64,000 nt of DNA from JBBDMX01 sp040878035. GTDB taxonomy: Bacteria > Planctomycetota > Phycisphaerae > Phycisphaerales > Phycisphaeraceae. Under the pieces are notes generated by a model that was not told where the DNA came from, did no database searches, and was given only the letters and a program-made list of their open reading frames with translations. Position numbers and translations under genes: made by a program. Position 1 is the stretch's first letter. The number at the start of each line of letters is the position of its first letter. This document shows positions 51,502 to 61,223 of the stretch, one piece after another. The stretch is taken from NCBI GenBank assembly GCA_040878035.1, contig JBBDMX010000093.1, positions 1 through 64,000 on the forward strand. Reading direction: 5' to 3'.

Positions 51502-53685
51502 TCATTTCCCAAAGATGTCCTGCTCCACGCGTCGCTTGTATTCACGTAGCGTTTCCTCGCCCACATCCCCCTGGGCTTTGAGGATTTCGTGCAGCAGGTT
51601 GATCGCTTCCTGGTAGCCCTCCCATTTTTCCATGAACCGCAAGATGGCCTGCATTTCATCGACCAGTTTGACCTGGCGCTGCGAGGCGTCGGCCAGGGCC
51701 TTGTCGCGCTGGTCGGCGGCGGCAGTGGGCGTGCGCGCCAGTTCGATCAGGTCTGCCGGCGGAGGCACGCGCAGACGCGCCAAGTCACGCATGGGCTGGA
51801 TGATGCTGTCCCGCAATCGCTGTTGTGCCGGCCCGCTCTCCTCCTCCAGCTTGTTGTTCACCACTTCCTCCAGGATCGAGGTAAAGTGCCCGGCGATCGT
51901 CATCGCCCGATCCGCCACCAGCCGCTGACGCTTCTCGGTCTTGAGCAGGAGGGTGCGGTCGGCATCCTCCAGTTGGGCCTTGCCCTGCACGGTGACCATC
52001 ACCGCGCGCACGTCCGTCAGCAATTCTTCCTGGTCCTTGATCAGACGCTCGAACTCCTGCCGCTGTTCCTGCTCACGGCGAAGCAATTCAGCCCGCAACT
52101 CCTCCTCGGTGACCACCATCAGGGGGAAATTGGGGCTCGCGCCCACATTAGGGCCTGAGACATCATCATTATCGCGGGCCTGGATGGCAAAAACCACCTG
52201 CGTGCCCACAATCAGATTCAGGGGCGCCAGGTCGAAAACGTGGGTGCCTGCCATCTCCCGCTGCCCAAACGGGCCGCCCAGTTCCGCCAGAGGCACGGCG
52301 ACTGGCGGCGACTGCTCCTGAGTGTCCTTGGCGACGGTGTAATAGACGCGGTCGGCGGCGGCGACGGCAAAATCATCGGTCAGCCGCAGATTGATCGGCA
52401 CCACAGCCCGGCTGGTGACCCAGGCGGAGATGCCCTGGAGCTTGGCGCGGACCTGCGGCTTGCGGTCGGCGGCGACATGCAGGGTGAAGCCCTGGGGCCG
52501 GCGCGCCTCCAGGCCCGTGACGTCGACCAGCATCATGCCCCAGGCGCCGCTGGCGAGCTTGTCGGCGGGAATCTGGCCGATGAAACCCATGGCCTGGTCG
52601 CCTTGGCCCGTCAACGTCAGGTCGGCGATGGCGGCGTCGCCGAGCATGAGCTTGGCGCTGGCCAGCGGTTTGTTGGCGGTGGCGGCGATGTCGATACTGC
52701 CGCCCTTGAGCACATCGTAGGAAGCCTGGCCCGTGGGAAGTTGGGCCGCCGGCTGGCCGGTGTATTTGGGGGGGTGATACGTCAGTTTGAGCTCGGTGAT
52801 GCGCGGGCGATCGACCAGGTGCAACTCGATCCATTGCGACACGTCGTCGCCGCCGTAGACGCGGAAGCGCAGCGGCTCAAGCACGCCGCGAAAAGTCGCG
52901 CGGAAGGCGTCGCCGCCGACCTGAGTCATCTCCTCGGTGCGATCGTCGCCGTCGCTGAGAGACTCGATATCGACGTAGACGGCCGCGGGCGTAACGCCGT
53001 CGGCCTGGACCAGCAGCTCCCAGTCGTCGCCGCGGGGGATCGTCACGCGTGCCCCTTCGACGTTGGTCAAACGCAAGTGGGTGCGCTGCGGCCACCTCTG
53101 CGCACCGAGCAGAATGTTGCGCTGATACCAGAGCTGCATGGCGGCGGCGGTGGCGGGTATGGTGAAGAAGGCCAGCACCGAGGCGAGCAGCGCCACGCCG
53201 ATGCCCAGCCGCGCCAGGGCTTGCTTGCGGAACAGGGCCGAAAGTGCATCGGCGAAGCGCACGCGGTCGGCGCCGGCGGCGCCCTGGCGAATGGCCTCAT
53301 CCACCAGCACGCCTGACACGCCCAGGGCCTCAAAACCGCCCATCCGCGATAACTGCAGGGCGCTGATCAGGCTCTGCCCCAGTTCCGGATGCACCGCCTC
53401 GACCCGCAGCGCCAGGGCATCGTCGCTCAAGGGTCGCAGCAGCGGGCGAATCAACTGGCGATAGACCAGCACCGCCAGGCCTGCAATCGTGGCAAACAGG
53501 ATGATCCCGCGCTGGAATCGGTCCCAGCGCCAGTAATAGTCCAGGCCCAGGCTGACGTAGACGCACGCCGCCAGGGTGATGCAGCAGATCCCCAGGCCCC
53601 ATAGCAGGAGCCAGAAGCGAACCGATCGCCGCAGGGCCGAGAGGCGGCGGGTGATGATGGGCGGGATGGCGGGGACTGAAGACAT
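51502..53685 (-). CDS. Large membrane-anchored protein, DUF4175-like
   Basis: 727 residues. Two hydrophobic helices near the start (FWLLLWGLGICCITLAACVYV, about 24-44, and GIILFATIAGLAVLVY, about 58-73), a third near 170, then an exported beta-rich portion (about 195-480) and an alpha-helical end with LRRLEQEQRQEFERLIKDQEELLTD-like helices. The layout fits DUF4175-type proteins found with Bat/VWA genes. It begins 48 bases downstream of the VWA gene. Function unknown; likely part of an envelope complex. Confidence 0.6.
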   Translation of the reverse strand: MSSVPAIPPIITRRLSALRRSVRFWLLLWGLGICCITLAACVYVSLGLDYYWRWDRFQRGIILFATIAGLAVLVYRQLIRPLLRPLSDDALALRVEAVHPELGQSLISALQLSRMGGFEALGVSGVLVDEAIRQGAAGADRVRFADALSALFRKQALARLGIGVALLASVLAFFTIPATAAAMQLWYQRNILLGAQRWPQRTHLRLTNVEGARVTIPRGDDWELLVQADGVTPAAVYVDIESLSDGDDRTEEMTQVGGDAFRATFRGVLEPLRFRVYGGDDVSQWIELHLVDRPRITELKLTYHPPKYTGQPAAQLPTGQASYDVLKGGSIDIAATANKPLASAKLMLGDAAIADLTLTGQGDQAMGFIGQIPADKLASGAWGMMLVDVTGLEARRPQGFTLHVAADRKPQVRAKLQGISAWVTSRAVVPINLRLTDDFAVAAADRVYYTVAKDTQEQSPPVAVPLAELGGPFGQREMAGTHVFDLAPLNLIVGTQVVFAIQARDNDDVSGPNVGASPNFPLMVVTEEELRAELLRREQEQRQEFERLIKDQEELLTDVRAVMVTVQGKAQLEDADRTLLLKTEKRQRLVADRAMTIAGHFTSILEEVVNNKLEEESGPAQQRLRDSIIQPMRDLARLRVPPPADLIELARTPTAAADQRDKALADASQRQVKLVDEMQAILRFMEKWEGYQEAINLLHEILKAQGDVGEETLREYKRRVEQDIFGK

Positions 53686-53733
53686 TGATAATTTCGAATT
53701 TTAGATTTCGGATTTCGGATTTTTGGCGGTCGA

Positions 53734-56322
53734 TTACATCAACTTGAACCGTTTTCGCATCGCCCACTCCACGGTCAGCAGCGTGGCCAGCAGGATCAGC
53801 AAAGTCGTGGTGTCCCACAGCTCGATGGGCTTTTCGCGGTACACGTCGGTCTGTCGGCGGTCGGGGATGGCGCCGGCCAAGTCGGCGATCTGGTCGACCT
53901 CGAAATAGCGGCCGCCGGAGCGGTTGGCGATCTGGGTCAGAAGCGTGCGGTTGAGCGTAGGGTCGTTGTGCTCGACGCGGGGCAGTTCGACATTGAAGCG
54001 CACCGCGGTAGGCTCCGATCGGCCGCGCAGTTCCGCCGGCAGCAGGATCGTCACCACGTTCATCCCCAGTTGCGTGGCGATGATCGACGCCTGGTACGTG
54101 CCGGGCTTGTCGGGCACCGCCGAGAACTCGACCGGCACGAGCACATCGCGCCCGGCCTGGAGCGAGGCGGTGATCGTGTCGCGCACCAGCGGCTCGAAAC
54201 GCTCGTCCAAGAGCTTGGCGGTCAAGGTGATCCGCTCGCCCACCGCAAACGTATCGCGATCAGCGGTGATCAGGCCCCGCCGCTGCCCGCCCATACGCCG
54301 CCCTTCGATCAGGTAGCGCACCGCCTGCACCCAGAAGCGGTCGAAATACTGGCTGTCGTGGCCGGCGCTGCGCCAGCGCCAGGTGCCGGCGAATCCCATA
54401 TACAAGGTGCGGCCGGAGGCGTACTGCCCGGCGACCAGCAGCGGCCGTGGACCATCGGCGCCGCGCAATGCCGGGTCGGGATGTTCCAGCAGCACCATCG
54501 TGCCGGGCTTGGCGCGTTGCGACGGGAAGCTCCAGTAGATGCCCGGCAGCGACTCCCAGATGGCGCGGTTGATGTTGCGGTCGGTGTCGAAGCGGGTCAC
54601 GGCATGATCGATTTCCGCGGTCGGCCGCACCGACCAGGGCCGGTTGTAGCTGCCCACCAGGGCCTCGATGTCCAGGGCCTCGATCTGGCTGAAAGTCACC
54701 GGCAACAGCGAGCGCAGTTCCTGCGACTGCGTGGAGGAGAGCAGTCGTGCCGAGTACGCCGGGCCCGCCATGTAGAGCAGCCCGCCGGAGTGCTCGCCCA
54801 CGAATCGGCGGAGCACTTCCTGCCAGCGCGACGTCAACTCCAGCGGGTTGTAGCTGGGGCTGGGATTGGGATCGAGCATCACCACCACGTCGTACTTGAA
54901 GAGTTCCTCGGGCTTGTCGGGCAAGCGGTGAATGACGGTGTTGCCGTCCTGGGGCATGTCCAGGTCCATGGACTGAAGCCAGCAGGAGAGGTTGATGGTC
55001 TTGTCGCGCATGAGCACACTGCGCAGGAGCTGGTATTCCCACGAGGCGGTGCCGGAGATGAGCAGGACACGTGCCTGGTCGGAGCGCACGGTCAGGGCCG
55101 TGGCGGTGCGGTTGTCCTGCGGGTTGGCGTCGTTGGGCACGGCGCCCAGGCGGAGCGTGTAGAGGAACCTGCCCGAGCGTTTGGGCGTGTGCTTGAGGGG
55201 GATGCTGACCGACGGCTGGGCGGCGCTGATCGCCACATCCTGCCGGGCCACGACGGTTTCAGAGCCCGCCTCGCCGGCGTTCGATAGCGGCTGCTCGACC
55301 AGCTCCAGCGGCAGGGTCTGGTCCTCCACGCCTTGCGTGCCGATGGCCACTTCGATCTGGAACGGATCGTCGCGCCACACATTTTCATCGGGCCAGGCGG
55401 CGGTCACGCTGACATTGGGCGGCCGGCGGGCGTCGCCGACGCCGACGGTCATGATGGACACGTGATGCTCGGCGGCAAAGGCCGCGGCCTGCATCGGGTC
55501 GTCGCCTTCGGTGTTCTGCCCGTCGGTGAACAGCACCACCGCCGCCACCGGCCCGCGCAGGGCGTCCTTGAGTGACTCGCGCACGGCACGGTGCAGGTTG
55601 GTCGTCTGCCCCGTCGCCTGCATCTTGGCCAGTTCTTCCAGGGCGCGGCGCACGGGATCGTCCTGGGGATCTTGGATTTCGGATTTCGGATTTAGCGGCA
55701 GGAGCCGCTGTTGAGGCCGTCGGATTTGATTCTGACTTCGTACTTCGGACTTCGTATTTCCACCTTCCGCCGGAATCGTCTCCACCGGCTCGGGCTTGCT
55801 GGCGAAGGTCATCACGCGGACGATGCCGTGCCGGCTCAGCTCGCGCAGCAGCCGGCCGTCGTCGCGCGCCAGCAATTGCCGCATCACGTCGGTGCGCTTG
55901 GGCCGGCCCTGACGCAAGGCGTCCACTTCCTGTGCCAGCGCCGCGGCCGTGTGCCTGGCCGAGGTGTCGTCGATGTACTGGTCGGCGTTGGACATCGAGG
56001 ACGACTCGTCGATGAGCAGCACGATGATGGGCTGAATGACGCGGCGATGGGCGATCGCCAGGGCGGGATTGAGCAGCACCGCTGCCAGCACCAGCAGCAC
56101 CGCCGACCGGATGGCCGCCAGGGAGAGGCGTGCCCAGCGCGGGCAGGTCTGGATCTCATGGCGATAGAGCCAGAACACGCCCCACACCACCGCTGCCAGC
56201 ACCGCGAGCATGACAAACACGCCCCACGAGCGCGGCGCGTTGAGCCAGACCAGGCTGGTCTCGGCATCGGGCGCGACGCGCGCCGGATCGAGGCCGATCA
56301 ATCTGAACCACAAATCACGCAC
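53734..56322 (-). CDS. Membrane protein with von Willebrand A and glutamine-amidotransferase-like domains
   Basis: 862 residues. Two membrane helices (about 33-53 and 68-87), then VWA MIDAS motif LIDESSSM (about 103-110) with LFTDGQ later as a conserved strand. A region with YEYQLLRSVLMRDKT... and FVGEHSGGLLYMAGP (about 440-540) resembles the class I amidotransferase-like fold seen in related planctomycetal VWA proteins. Ends with a membrane helix (TTLLILLATLLTVEW). An in-frame segment of about 34 residues (TKSEVRSQNQIRR..NPKSEIQDP, near 192-224) is encoded by AATCCGAAATCC-type repeat DNA. Confidence 0.75.
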   Translation of the reverse strand: MRDLWFRLIGLDPARVAPDAETSLVWLNAPRSWGVFVMLAVLAAVVWGVFWLYRHEIQTCPRWARLSLAAIRSAVLLVLAAVLLNPALAIAHRRVIQPIIVLLIDESSSMSNADQYIDDTSARHTAAALAQEVDALRQGRPKRTDVMRQLLARDDGRLLRELSRHGIVRVMTFASKPEPVETIPAEGGNTKSEVRSQNQIRRPQQRLLPLNPKSEIQDPQDDPVRRALEELAKMQATGQTTNLHRAVRESLKDALRGPVAAVVLFTDGQNTEGDDPMQAAAFAAEHHVSIMTVGVGDARRPPNVSVTAAWPDENVWRDDPFQIEVAIGTQGVEDQTLPLELVEQPLSNAGEAGSETVVARQDVAISAAQPSVSIPLKHTPKRSGRFLYTLRLGAVPNDANPQDNRTATALTVRSDQARVLLISGTASWEYQLLRSVLMRDKTINLSCWLQSMDLDMPQDGNTVIHRLPDKPEELFKYDVVVMLDPNPSPSYNPLELTSRWQEVLRRFVGEHSGGLLYMAGPAYSARLLSSTQSQELRSLLPVTFSQIEALDIEALVGSYNRPWSVRPTAEIDHAVTRFDTDRNINRAIWESLPGIYWSFPSQRAKPGTMVLLEHPDPALRGADGPRPLLVAGQYASGRTLYMGFAGTWRWRSAGHDSQYFDRFWVQAVRYLIEGRRMGGQRRGLITADRDTFAVGERITLTAKLLDERFEPLVRDTITASLQAGRDVLVPVEFSAVPDKPGTYQASIIATQLGMNVVTILLPAELRGRSEPTAVRFNVELPRVEHNDPTLNRTLLTQIANRSGGRYFEVDQIADLAGAIPDRRQTDVYREKPIELWDTTTLLILLATLLTVEWAMRKRFKLM
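55671..55780. repeat. ATTTCGGATTTCGGATT repeat inside the VWA gene
   Basis: Tandem GATTTCGGATTTCGGATTTAG, a small hairpin AGCGGC-AGGA-GCCGCT, and then CTTCGTACTTCGGACTTCG words. The same words occur in non-coding DNA at 51369-51400 and 53690-53722. Translated in frame. Confidence 0.75.
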
Positions 56323-56358
56323 GGGAAACTCCGATTATCCGAATATCAAGGCAGAAGA

Positions 56359-56556
56359 GGTAACAGGGAGGAACACGGATGAACACGGATAAGAAAAGAA
56401 GAAACAGGGAAGGACAGGATATACATGATGAAGATTGTGTTGAGTGTATTGGCTGTTCATTCATAATCCATCAGTCCTCATCCTGTCCATCATGTCTATC
56501 CCTGTTCCTTCTTCTGCCTTTTCCCATCCGTGTTCATCGGTGTTACTTGCCTGTTC
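56359..56556. repeat. About 200-bp inverted repeat between PQQ and VWA genes
   Basis: GAACACGGATGAACACGGAT (56371-56390) faces its near-perfect complement ATCCGTGTTCATCGGTGTTA (56526-56545). Inner arms contain matching GGACAGGAT / ATCCTGTCC and ACATGATG / CATCATGT. The stop codon of the PQQ gene (56543-56545) lies within the right arm. Confidence 0.85.
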
Positions 56557-59500
56557 CTATCTCCGGGTCGTGTGTGAACGCCACCAGCCCCTGCTGGGTG
56601 GCGACTAGCAGCACGCCGTCGCGGATCACCGGCGTACCCACGACCGCCAGCGGGGCCGCGCCGGCTTCACCGTCGGCGGCGTCGCCCAGCGATAAGTCGC
56701 CGACCTTCTTGCCGTCGCTCTTGCGGTAGATCGCCAGCCGCCAACGAACTCCCGCCACACGCCTGCCCTCCTGTTGAGGCTGATCATACTCCAGCACCGG
56801 CACGATCGGCCCGCCCAGGGTCAGCAACTGCGGCGATGGCGGCCGGCCCGAGCGATGGTCCAGGTCCAGTACCGCCTGCACCGCGCCGGTGGCGACATCG
56901 AGCACCGCCAGGCTCACGCCTCCGCCGCGCCTCATCCCCAGCACCGACACCTGTGTGCCGTCGGGCGCCCCGGCCAGGCTCACCGGCCCGGTGAGCGAGC
57001 CGGGCAGCGGCAACACCCGCTTGGCGCCGCTGCGCACGTCGATGAGCCAGACCGATGAATCGCCGCCCTGCGGCCAGAGCAGCCCCAGCGTCTTGTCGTT
57101 TAGCAGCACGGCCGCGTCGGTGTTGCGTGACTTGGGCTCCAGGACCCAGCGCACCAGGCCGCTGGGGATGTTGCGGCAGACGTAGCCCGCGCTGGACGAG
57201 TAAATCACGCCATCGGGCAGCCAGATCAAGGGCGCAGCGACCACCCGGCCGACGAGCGACACCTCACCGCGCCGCTCGCCCGTGCGCGGGTCGCAGATCA
57301 ACAGTGATCGCCCGCCGTCCATCACCAGGTTGACGTAACCCGCGGCGATGCGCACGCCGGACACCGCGCGATGCTCAAAACGCCGGCGCCAGACGGACGT
57401 GGCGGTCGCCAGATCGTAAGCCTCCACCTGGTCCACCAGCGTCTGTTCGTTCACACTGCGGCGCACCAGCAGTCCCAGGCCCACGTCGAGGCGCGCGGGC
57501 CGGCCCTCGCCGCTGTTGGAAAGCTCCGCATCGTCAAACAGCAGCGGCGACATGTCGTCTTGCTCGTCCGCCAGTTCCCAGCGGCGCATGCCGTTGCTCA
57601 GGTCGATGCCCACCATTCGGCCGTCGCCCAGGATCAGTCCGACGTGGCCGTCGCGCAGGACGCCGCCGCCGGCGTACATCGCCGAGCCGCCGTCGAGGTA
57701 TGCCCCGCCGTAGAGATCGCTGTCCCCCTGCACCCTGGGCAGGCGCACCTGCCAGGCGACTTTGCCACTGTGCACGTTGCGGGCCGTCAGCAAGCGCTGC
57801 TGCCCGTCGAGGATGCCCACGTGCTGCGTGAGGAACTGGGATGCTGGGCCTGACCCCGGGGGCGGATCGCCCGCCAGATCAACGAACGTCAGGCCGGCGC
57901 TCTGTTCCTTCCATGCCATCGTGTTAGGCGCGCCGGTCATCACATCACTGACCGGCGCGATGCCGTTGCCGGAATCCTTAAGCGTGACCAGCGCCTGCTC
58001 GGCGATCTGCGCCGCGGGCAGCGCCCGGCCGTCAGCCATCACCGGCAACTGGGGATACCGCTGGGCCAGCAGGCGCCAGTCGTCGGCGGCCTGGCGCGTC
58101 CAGCGCTGGTCCTGGTGATAACGTGCCAGCGCCACCAGTCCTGCCGCGGCGCGGGGCGGATAGGCCGAGCGTGCCACGTCCTGGAGGATCAGTTCGCCCT
58201 GGTCGAATCGGCCGGCGTCGCGTGCCCGCCGGGCCGCCAGTACCGCCGCTTCCAATGAGGCGCCGCTATTGGGGTATGCCCGGCTGACCGCCAGCAAGTC
58301 ATCGACACCGCCACCGGCGGCGATGGCTTGCTCCAAGGCCAGCTTCCCGCGCTCCTGAAGGAGATTGGCTACCAAGGCGCCGTGGCGGGATGCCAGTTGC
58401 TCCAGCGCCTCGGCCGCCAGCGCTGAGGCCAAGGCTTGACCCGATGCCGCGGCCGGGCTCGACGAGGCTGGCGGCGCGTCATCCGTCGGCACCATCAGGT
58501 CGCGGCCTCCCACGGCGACGGCGGTGTACAGGTCGATGGCTTGGCGCAGATCGCCGCGCGCCTGGGCCGCGGCCGCACGCGCCAGGTCCAGGCGCAGCTT
58601 CTGCCCTTGCGTCGTCGCCAGGCTTTGAGCGCTGTCCAGCATCCCCCCTGCCGCGTCCCCGCCGTCGCGGGCACGCAGCAGCAAGCAGTCCAGCAGCCGG
58701 CCTTGCGTCGCATCGTATCGCTTGTCGCTCGTCGCCAAGCTGGCCAGTACGGCCTGATAGTCGGTAATGGCGGCATCCATATCGCCCAGTCGCAGCGACA
58801 GGGCCGCGCGCTCCAGCCGCGCCGGCCCCGCACCCCCGGGATCGGCATGCGGGGCTTGGGCAATGCGCGCTGTCAACTGCCGCATGCGCCCGGCGCTGTC
58901 CACCAGCATGTACGTTTGATCCAGCCCGCGCACCAGCAACTGCTGGCCGTCGTAAAACAGGTTGCCCACCGGGTCGCCGCGCGGCGTGTCGGCGTGAAGT
59001 ACGCTGGTGCGCCGCCCCGTCGCCAGGTCCAGGCACACGATATGGTCCTGCTCGGGCACGTACACCGCGCCTTGCGTCAGCACGCCCCGACCATGTGAAT
59101 CGTCCACATCCGCCCGCCACAGGAGCTGCCAGGCGCCAGTGGCGTCATCGCCGCGATAGCAGGCCACGCCATCGGGCCCGGCCACGACCACGCGTTGATC
59201 GATGACACCCAGGCCATAGCGGTGCGAGCCCTTGTCGGCCTGATAGCGGACCTGGCCGGTGGAGCGATCCAGGCACAACAGGGCCGAGCTGTCGGCGGGC
59301 ATCACGATCAGCCGGTCGCCCTGGACCAGGATGGTGTTGTCGTCCCAGCCGCTCACCGCGTTGGAGCGCAGGCGGCGCATCAGGGCGGGATGGAAGTCGC
59401 TCATGGTTTCGGGCAGACCACGCTCGTAGCGCGACGCCCAGCGCAACGCGCCGTCGGCGCCGTCCAGCGCCATGACCACGCCCTGGGCGGTGAGCACAAA

Positions 59501-61216
59501 CACGTCGTTGCCGTCCACCGCGACGGCCAGTGGCGTCCAGGGGTCACTCTCGACCACCGCCGAGCAAAGGTAGGTGCGCCAGATCACCTGGCCGCTGTCG
59601 CGATCCAGCGCTGCCAGGTACTGACCGGTGTTCTGCTCCAGCGGCGCCAGCAGGCGGTCGCCGCAGAGCACCGGCGTGGCGAGCCATCGCGCCGGCCGAT
59701 CCGCCGCCGGCCCCAAGTCGCCGGCGGGCCGTTCCCAACGCGACTGGCCCGTGCTCAGGTCCCGCGCGATCAGCGTGTTGGACTGCATGGTTTCGATGCG
59801 CCGGCCTGTCTGCCCCACCAGACCCCAACTGCCCGCGGGCTGGCGAAGGTGGTATAGCGTCTGGTCGATCAACGTCAGCGCCGTTGCCGTGCGGTCGCCA
59901 AACAGCGCCACCTCCTCGGGCGTGGTGGGCATGGGTAAGCCCAGATTGCCGTTGAGCATGACCATCATCGCCGCGCGTTCGGACTGCCGCGACTGTGCCT
60001 GTTCCAGGGCGGCCTCGGGCGTCTCCCAGAGCAGTTCGCCGCTGTCCACGTCGTAGCAGACCACGCGGTCACGCTCGACGAGGCAGATGCGCCCGTCGGC
60101 GGTCACCACCTGCGCGGTGGGGAACCAACCATGGTCGCGCCAGCGGGTGATCAATTCCGGGCGGCGCTGCGGCCGCTGATTGCCAAAGCCGCCTTTGAGC
60201 CGGGCTTCACGCGTGCGGATCGACTGGGCGGTGATCAGCGGCGTGCGCACCTCCCAGAGCCTGGTCATCAGCGCCGCCTGCCCGGCGATGTCCAGCGCCG
60301 CGGGCAGTTGCGGCCCTGGCGCCGACGGCGCCAGGCGGGCGTCGGCGGCCACGGCACGGCGCACCTGCTCGATCCACGCCGCCTGCCGGCCCAGCCCCGC
60401 GCCCCCGTCGTGGGCATGCGGGGCTTTGAGCAGGCGCTCCAATCGCGCCAGCGCATCGGCCACCCCGGTGCGGTCACCCGACTGGGCGCTCGCCACCGCC
60501 AGCGACAGGAGCAGCCGCACCTGATCGACATCGGGGTCGGGATGCGCAAGCAGCACCTTGCGGAACAGCCGCCGGGCGCCGGCAAAGTCGTAGCGGTCCA
60601 TCATCAGCCCGCCCAGGGCCATGGCGGCGTCATCGCCCCAGGCACTGATGAAGTAGCGGCGCAGCACTTCCTCCAGCGCCTTTTCATTGGCGGATCCGGG
60701 GGACCCATCCCGAAGCATCAGCGCCCTGGCCTCGCTGTCGGCTTGCGCGCGATAGACCGCAAATGCCTGCGGATGCGCATCCTTGAGCTGCGCCAGCGCC
60801 TGCTCCACCGCCTCGGTCACCGGCTGATAGGTCCGCCCATCCCTGGTCGTCAGCACGTGGCCCGCCGTGTCGATCACGTGCTGCATCACCAGGATCGCCT
60901 CGTGATGCTTGCCTTCCTCGATGTACTCGGCGGCCCGGCGAAGGTGACTGTCCACCTCGCTGTCGGTGTTGAGCGACGCGCCCTGCGGCGGGGCAGTACT
61001 GGCGGCGCCGTCATCCCCGACAATCTGCATCGCCTTGATTTCAATCCTGCCCTGGATCTTCATGTTCCCGTCATTGAGGTCGATCTGGATCATCTGGGCG
61101 GAAGTGGAAAGCGAAAAGCAGAACGTGAAAAGTAGAAAGTGAAGGACACTACCATGCCTGCTTGCGCGGGCATGCCTCTTCACCTTTAACCTTTTACTTT
61201 CCACTTTCGACTTCAT
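56543..61216 (-). CDS. Giant exported PQQ-repeat beta-propeller/TPR protein
   Basis: 1557 residues. ATG 61216 follows AGAGGTG, eight bases downstream of the BatA stop. Signal peptide 1-41 with core VLHFLLFTFCFSLSTSAQ. TPR-like helices (about 80-280) lead to two BamB-type propellers made of PQQ repeats (for example GRICLVERDRVVCYDVDSGELLWETPE and LLCLDRSTGQVRYQ), separated by a helical domain (about 820-1080) with ATSDKRYDATQGRLLDCLLLRA. Probably a periplasmic scaffold of the Bat-type complex. Odd points: the signal peptide is encoded by an inverted repeat (61101-61216), and two GCCCCGC...GCGGGGC palindromes lie in the coding sequence. Confidence 0.8.
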   Translation of the reverse strand: MKSKVESKRLKVKRHARASRHGSVLHFLLFTFCFSLSTSAQMIQIDLNDGNMKIQGRIEIKAMQIVGDDGAASTAPPQGASLNTDSEVDSHLRRAAEYIEEGKHHEAILVMQHVIDTAGHVLTTRDGRTYQPVTEAVEQALAQLKDAHPQAFAVYRAQADSEARALMLRDGSPGSANEKALEEVLRRYFISAWGDDAAMALGGLMMDRYDFAGARRLFRKVLLAHPDPDVDQVRLLLSLAVASAQSGDRTGVADALARLERLLKAPHAHDGGAGLGRQAAWIEQVRRAVAADARLAPSAPGPQLPAALDIAGQAALMTRLWEVRTPLITAQSIRTREARLKGGFGNQRPQRRPELITRWRDHGWFPTAQVVTADGRICLVERDRVVCYDVDSGELLWETPEAALEQAQSRQSERAAMMVMLNGNLGLPMPTTPEEVALFGDRTATALTLIDQTLYHLRQPAGSWGLVGQTGRRIETMQSNTLIARDLSTGQSRWERPAGDLGPAADRPARWLATPVLCGDRLLAPLEQNTGQYLAALDRDSGQVIWRTYLCSAVVESDPWTPLAVAVDGNDVFVLTAQGVVMALDGADGALRWASRYERGLPETMSDFHPALMRRLRSNAVSGWDDNTILVQGDRLIVMPADSSALLCLDRSTGQVRYQADKGSHRYGLGVIDQRVVVAGPDGVACYRGDDATGAWQLLWRADVDDSHGRGVLTQGAVYVPEQDHIVCLDLATGRRTSVLHADTPRGDPVGNLFYDGQQLLVRGLDQTYMLVDSAGRMRQLTARIAQAPHADPGGAGPARLERAALSLRLGDMDAAITDYQAVLASLATSDKRYDATQGRLLDCLLLRARDGGDAAGGMLDSAQSLATTQGQKLRLDLARAAAAQARGDLRQAIDLYTAVAVGGRDLMVPTDDAPPASSSPAAASGQALASALAAEALEQLASRHGALVANLLQERGKLALEQAIAAGGGVDDLLAVSRAYPNSGASLEAAVLAARRARDAGRFDQGELILQDVARSAYPPRAAAGLVALARYHQDQRWTRQAADDWRLLAQRYPQLPVMADGRALPAAQIAEQALVTLKDSGNGIAPVSDVMTGAPNTMAWKEQSAGLTFVDLAGDPPPGSGPASQFLTQHVGILDGQQRLLTARNVHSGKVAWQVRLPRVQGDSDLYGGAYLDGGSAMYAGGGVLRDGHVGLILGDGRMVGIDLSNGMRRWELADEQDDMSPLLFDDAELSNSGEGRPARLDVGLGLLVRRSVNEQTLVDQVEAYDLATATSVWRRRFEHRAVSGVRIAAGYVNLVMDGGRSLLICDPRTGERRGEVSLVGRVVAAPLIWLPDGVIYSSSAGYVCRNIPSGLVRWVLEPKSRNTDAAVLLNDKTLGLLWPQGGDSSVWLIDVRSGAKRVLPLPGSLTGPVSLAGAPDGTQVSVLGMRRGGGVSLAVLDVATGAVQAVLDLDHRSGRPPSPQLLTLGGPIVPVLEYDQPQQEGRRVAGVRWRLAIYRKSDGKKVGDLSLGDAADGEAGAAPLAVVGTPVIRDGVLLVATQQGLVAFTHDPEIGTGK
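58825..58855. repeat. 31-bp palindromic element, copy 1, in the PQQ gene
   Basis: GCCCCGCA and TGCGGGGC arms (8 bp, perfect) around CCCCCGGGATCGGCA. Same family as 60394-60424 and 62825-62895. Confidence 0.75.
60394..60424. repeat. 31-bp palindromic element, copy 2, in the PQQ gene
   Basis: GCCCCGC and GCGGGGC arms with GCCCCCGTCGTGGGCAT between. Same length and internal words (CCCCCG, GGCATGCGGGGCTT) as the copy at 58825-58855. Confidence 0.75.
61101..61216. repeat. Inverted repeat encoding the PQQ protein signal peptide
   Basis: Plus-strand GGAAGTGGAAAGCGAAAAGC...GTGAAAAGTAGAAAG (61101-61140) is an imperfect complement of TTCACCTTTAACCTTTTACTTTCC...CTTC (61179-61214). A CATGCC pair near the middle closes the loop. 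Read on the minus strand, the purine arm encodes KSKVESKRLKVKR and the pyrimidine arm HFLLFTFCFSLSTS. Confidence 0.75.
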
Positions 61217-61223
61217 ACCGCCG

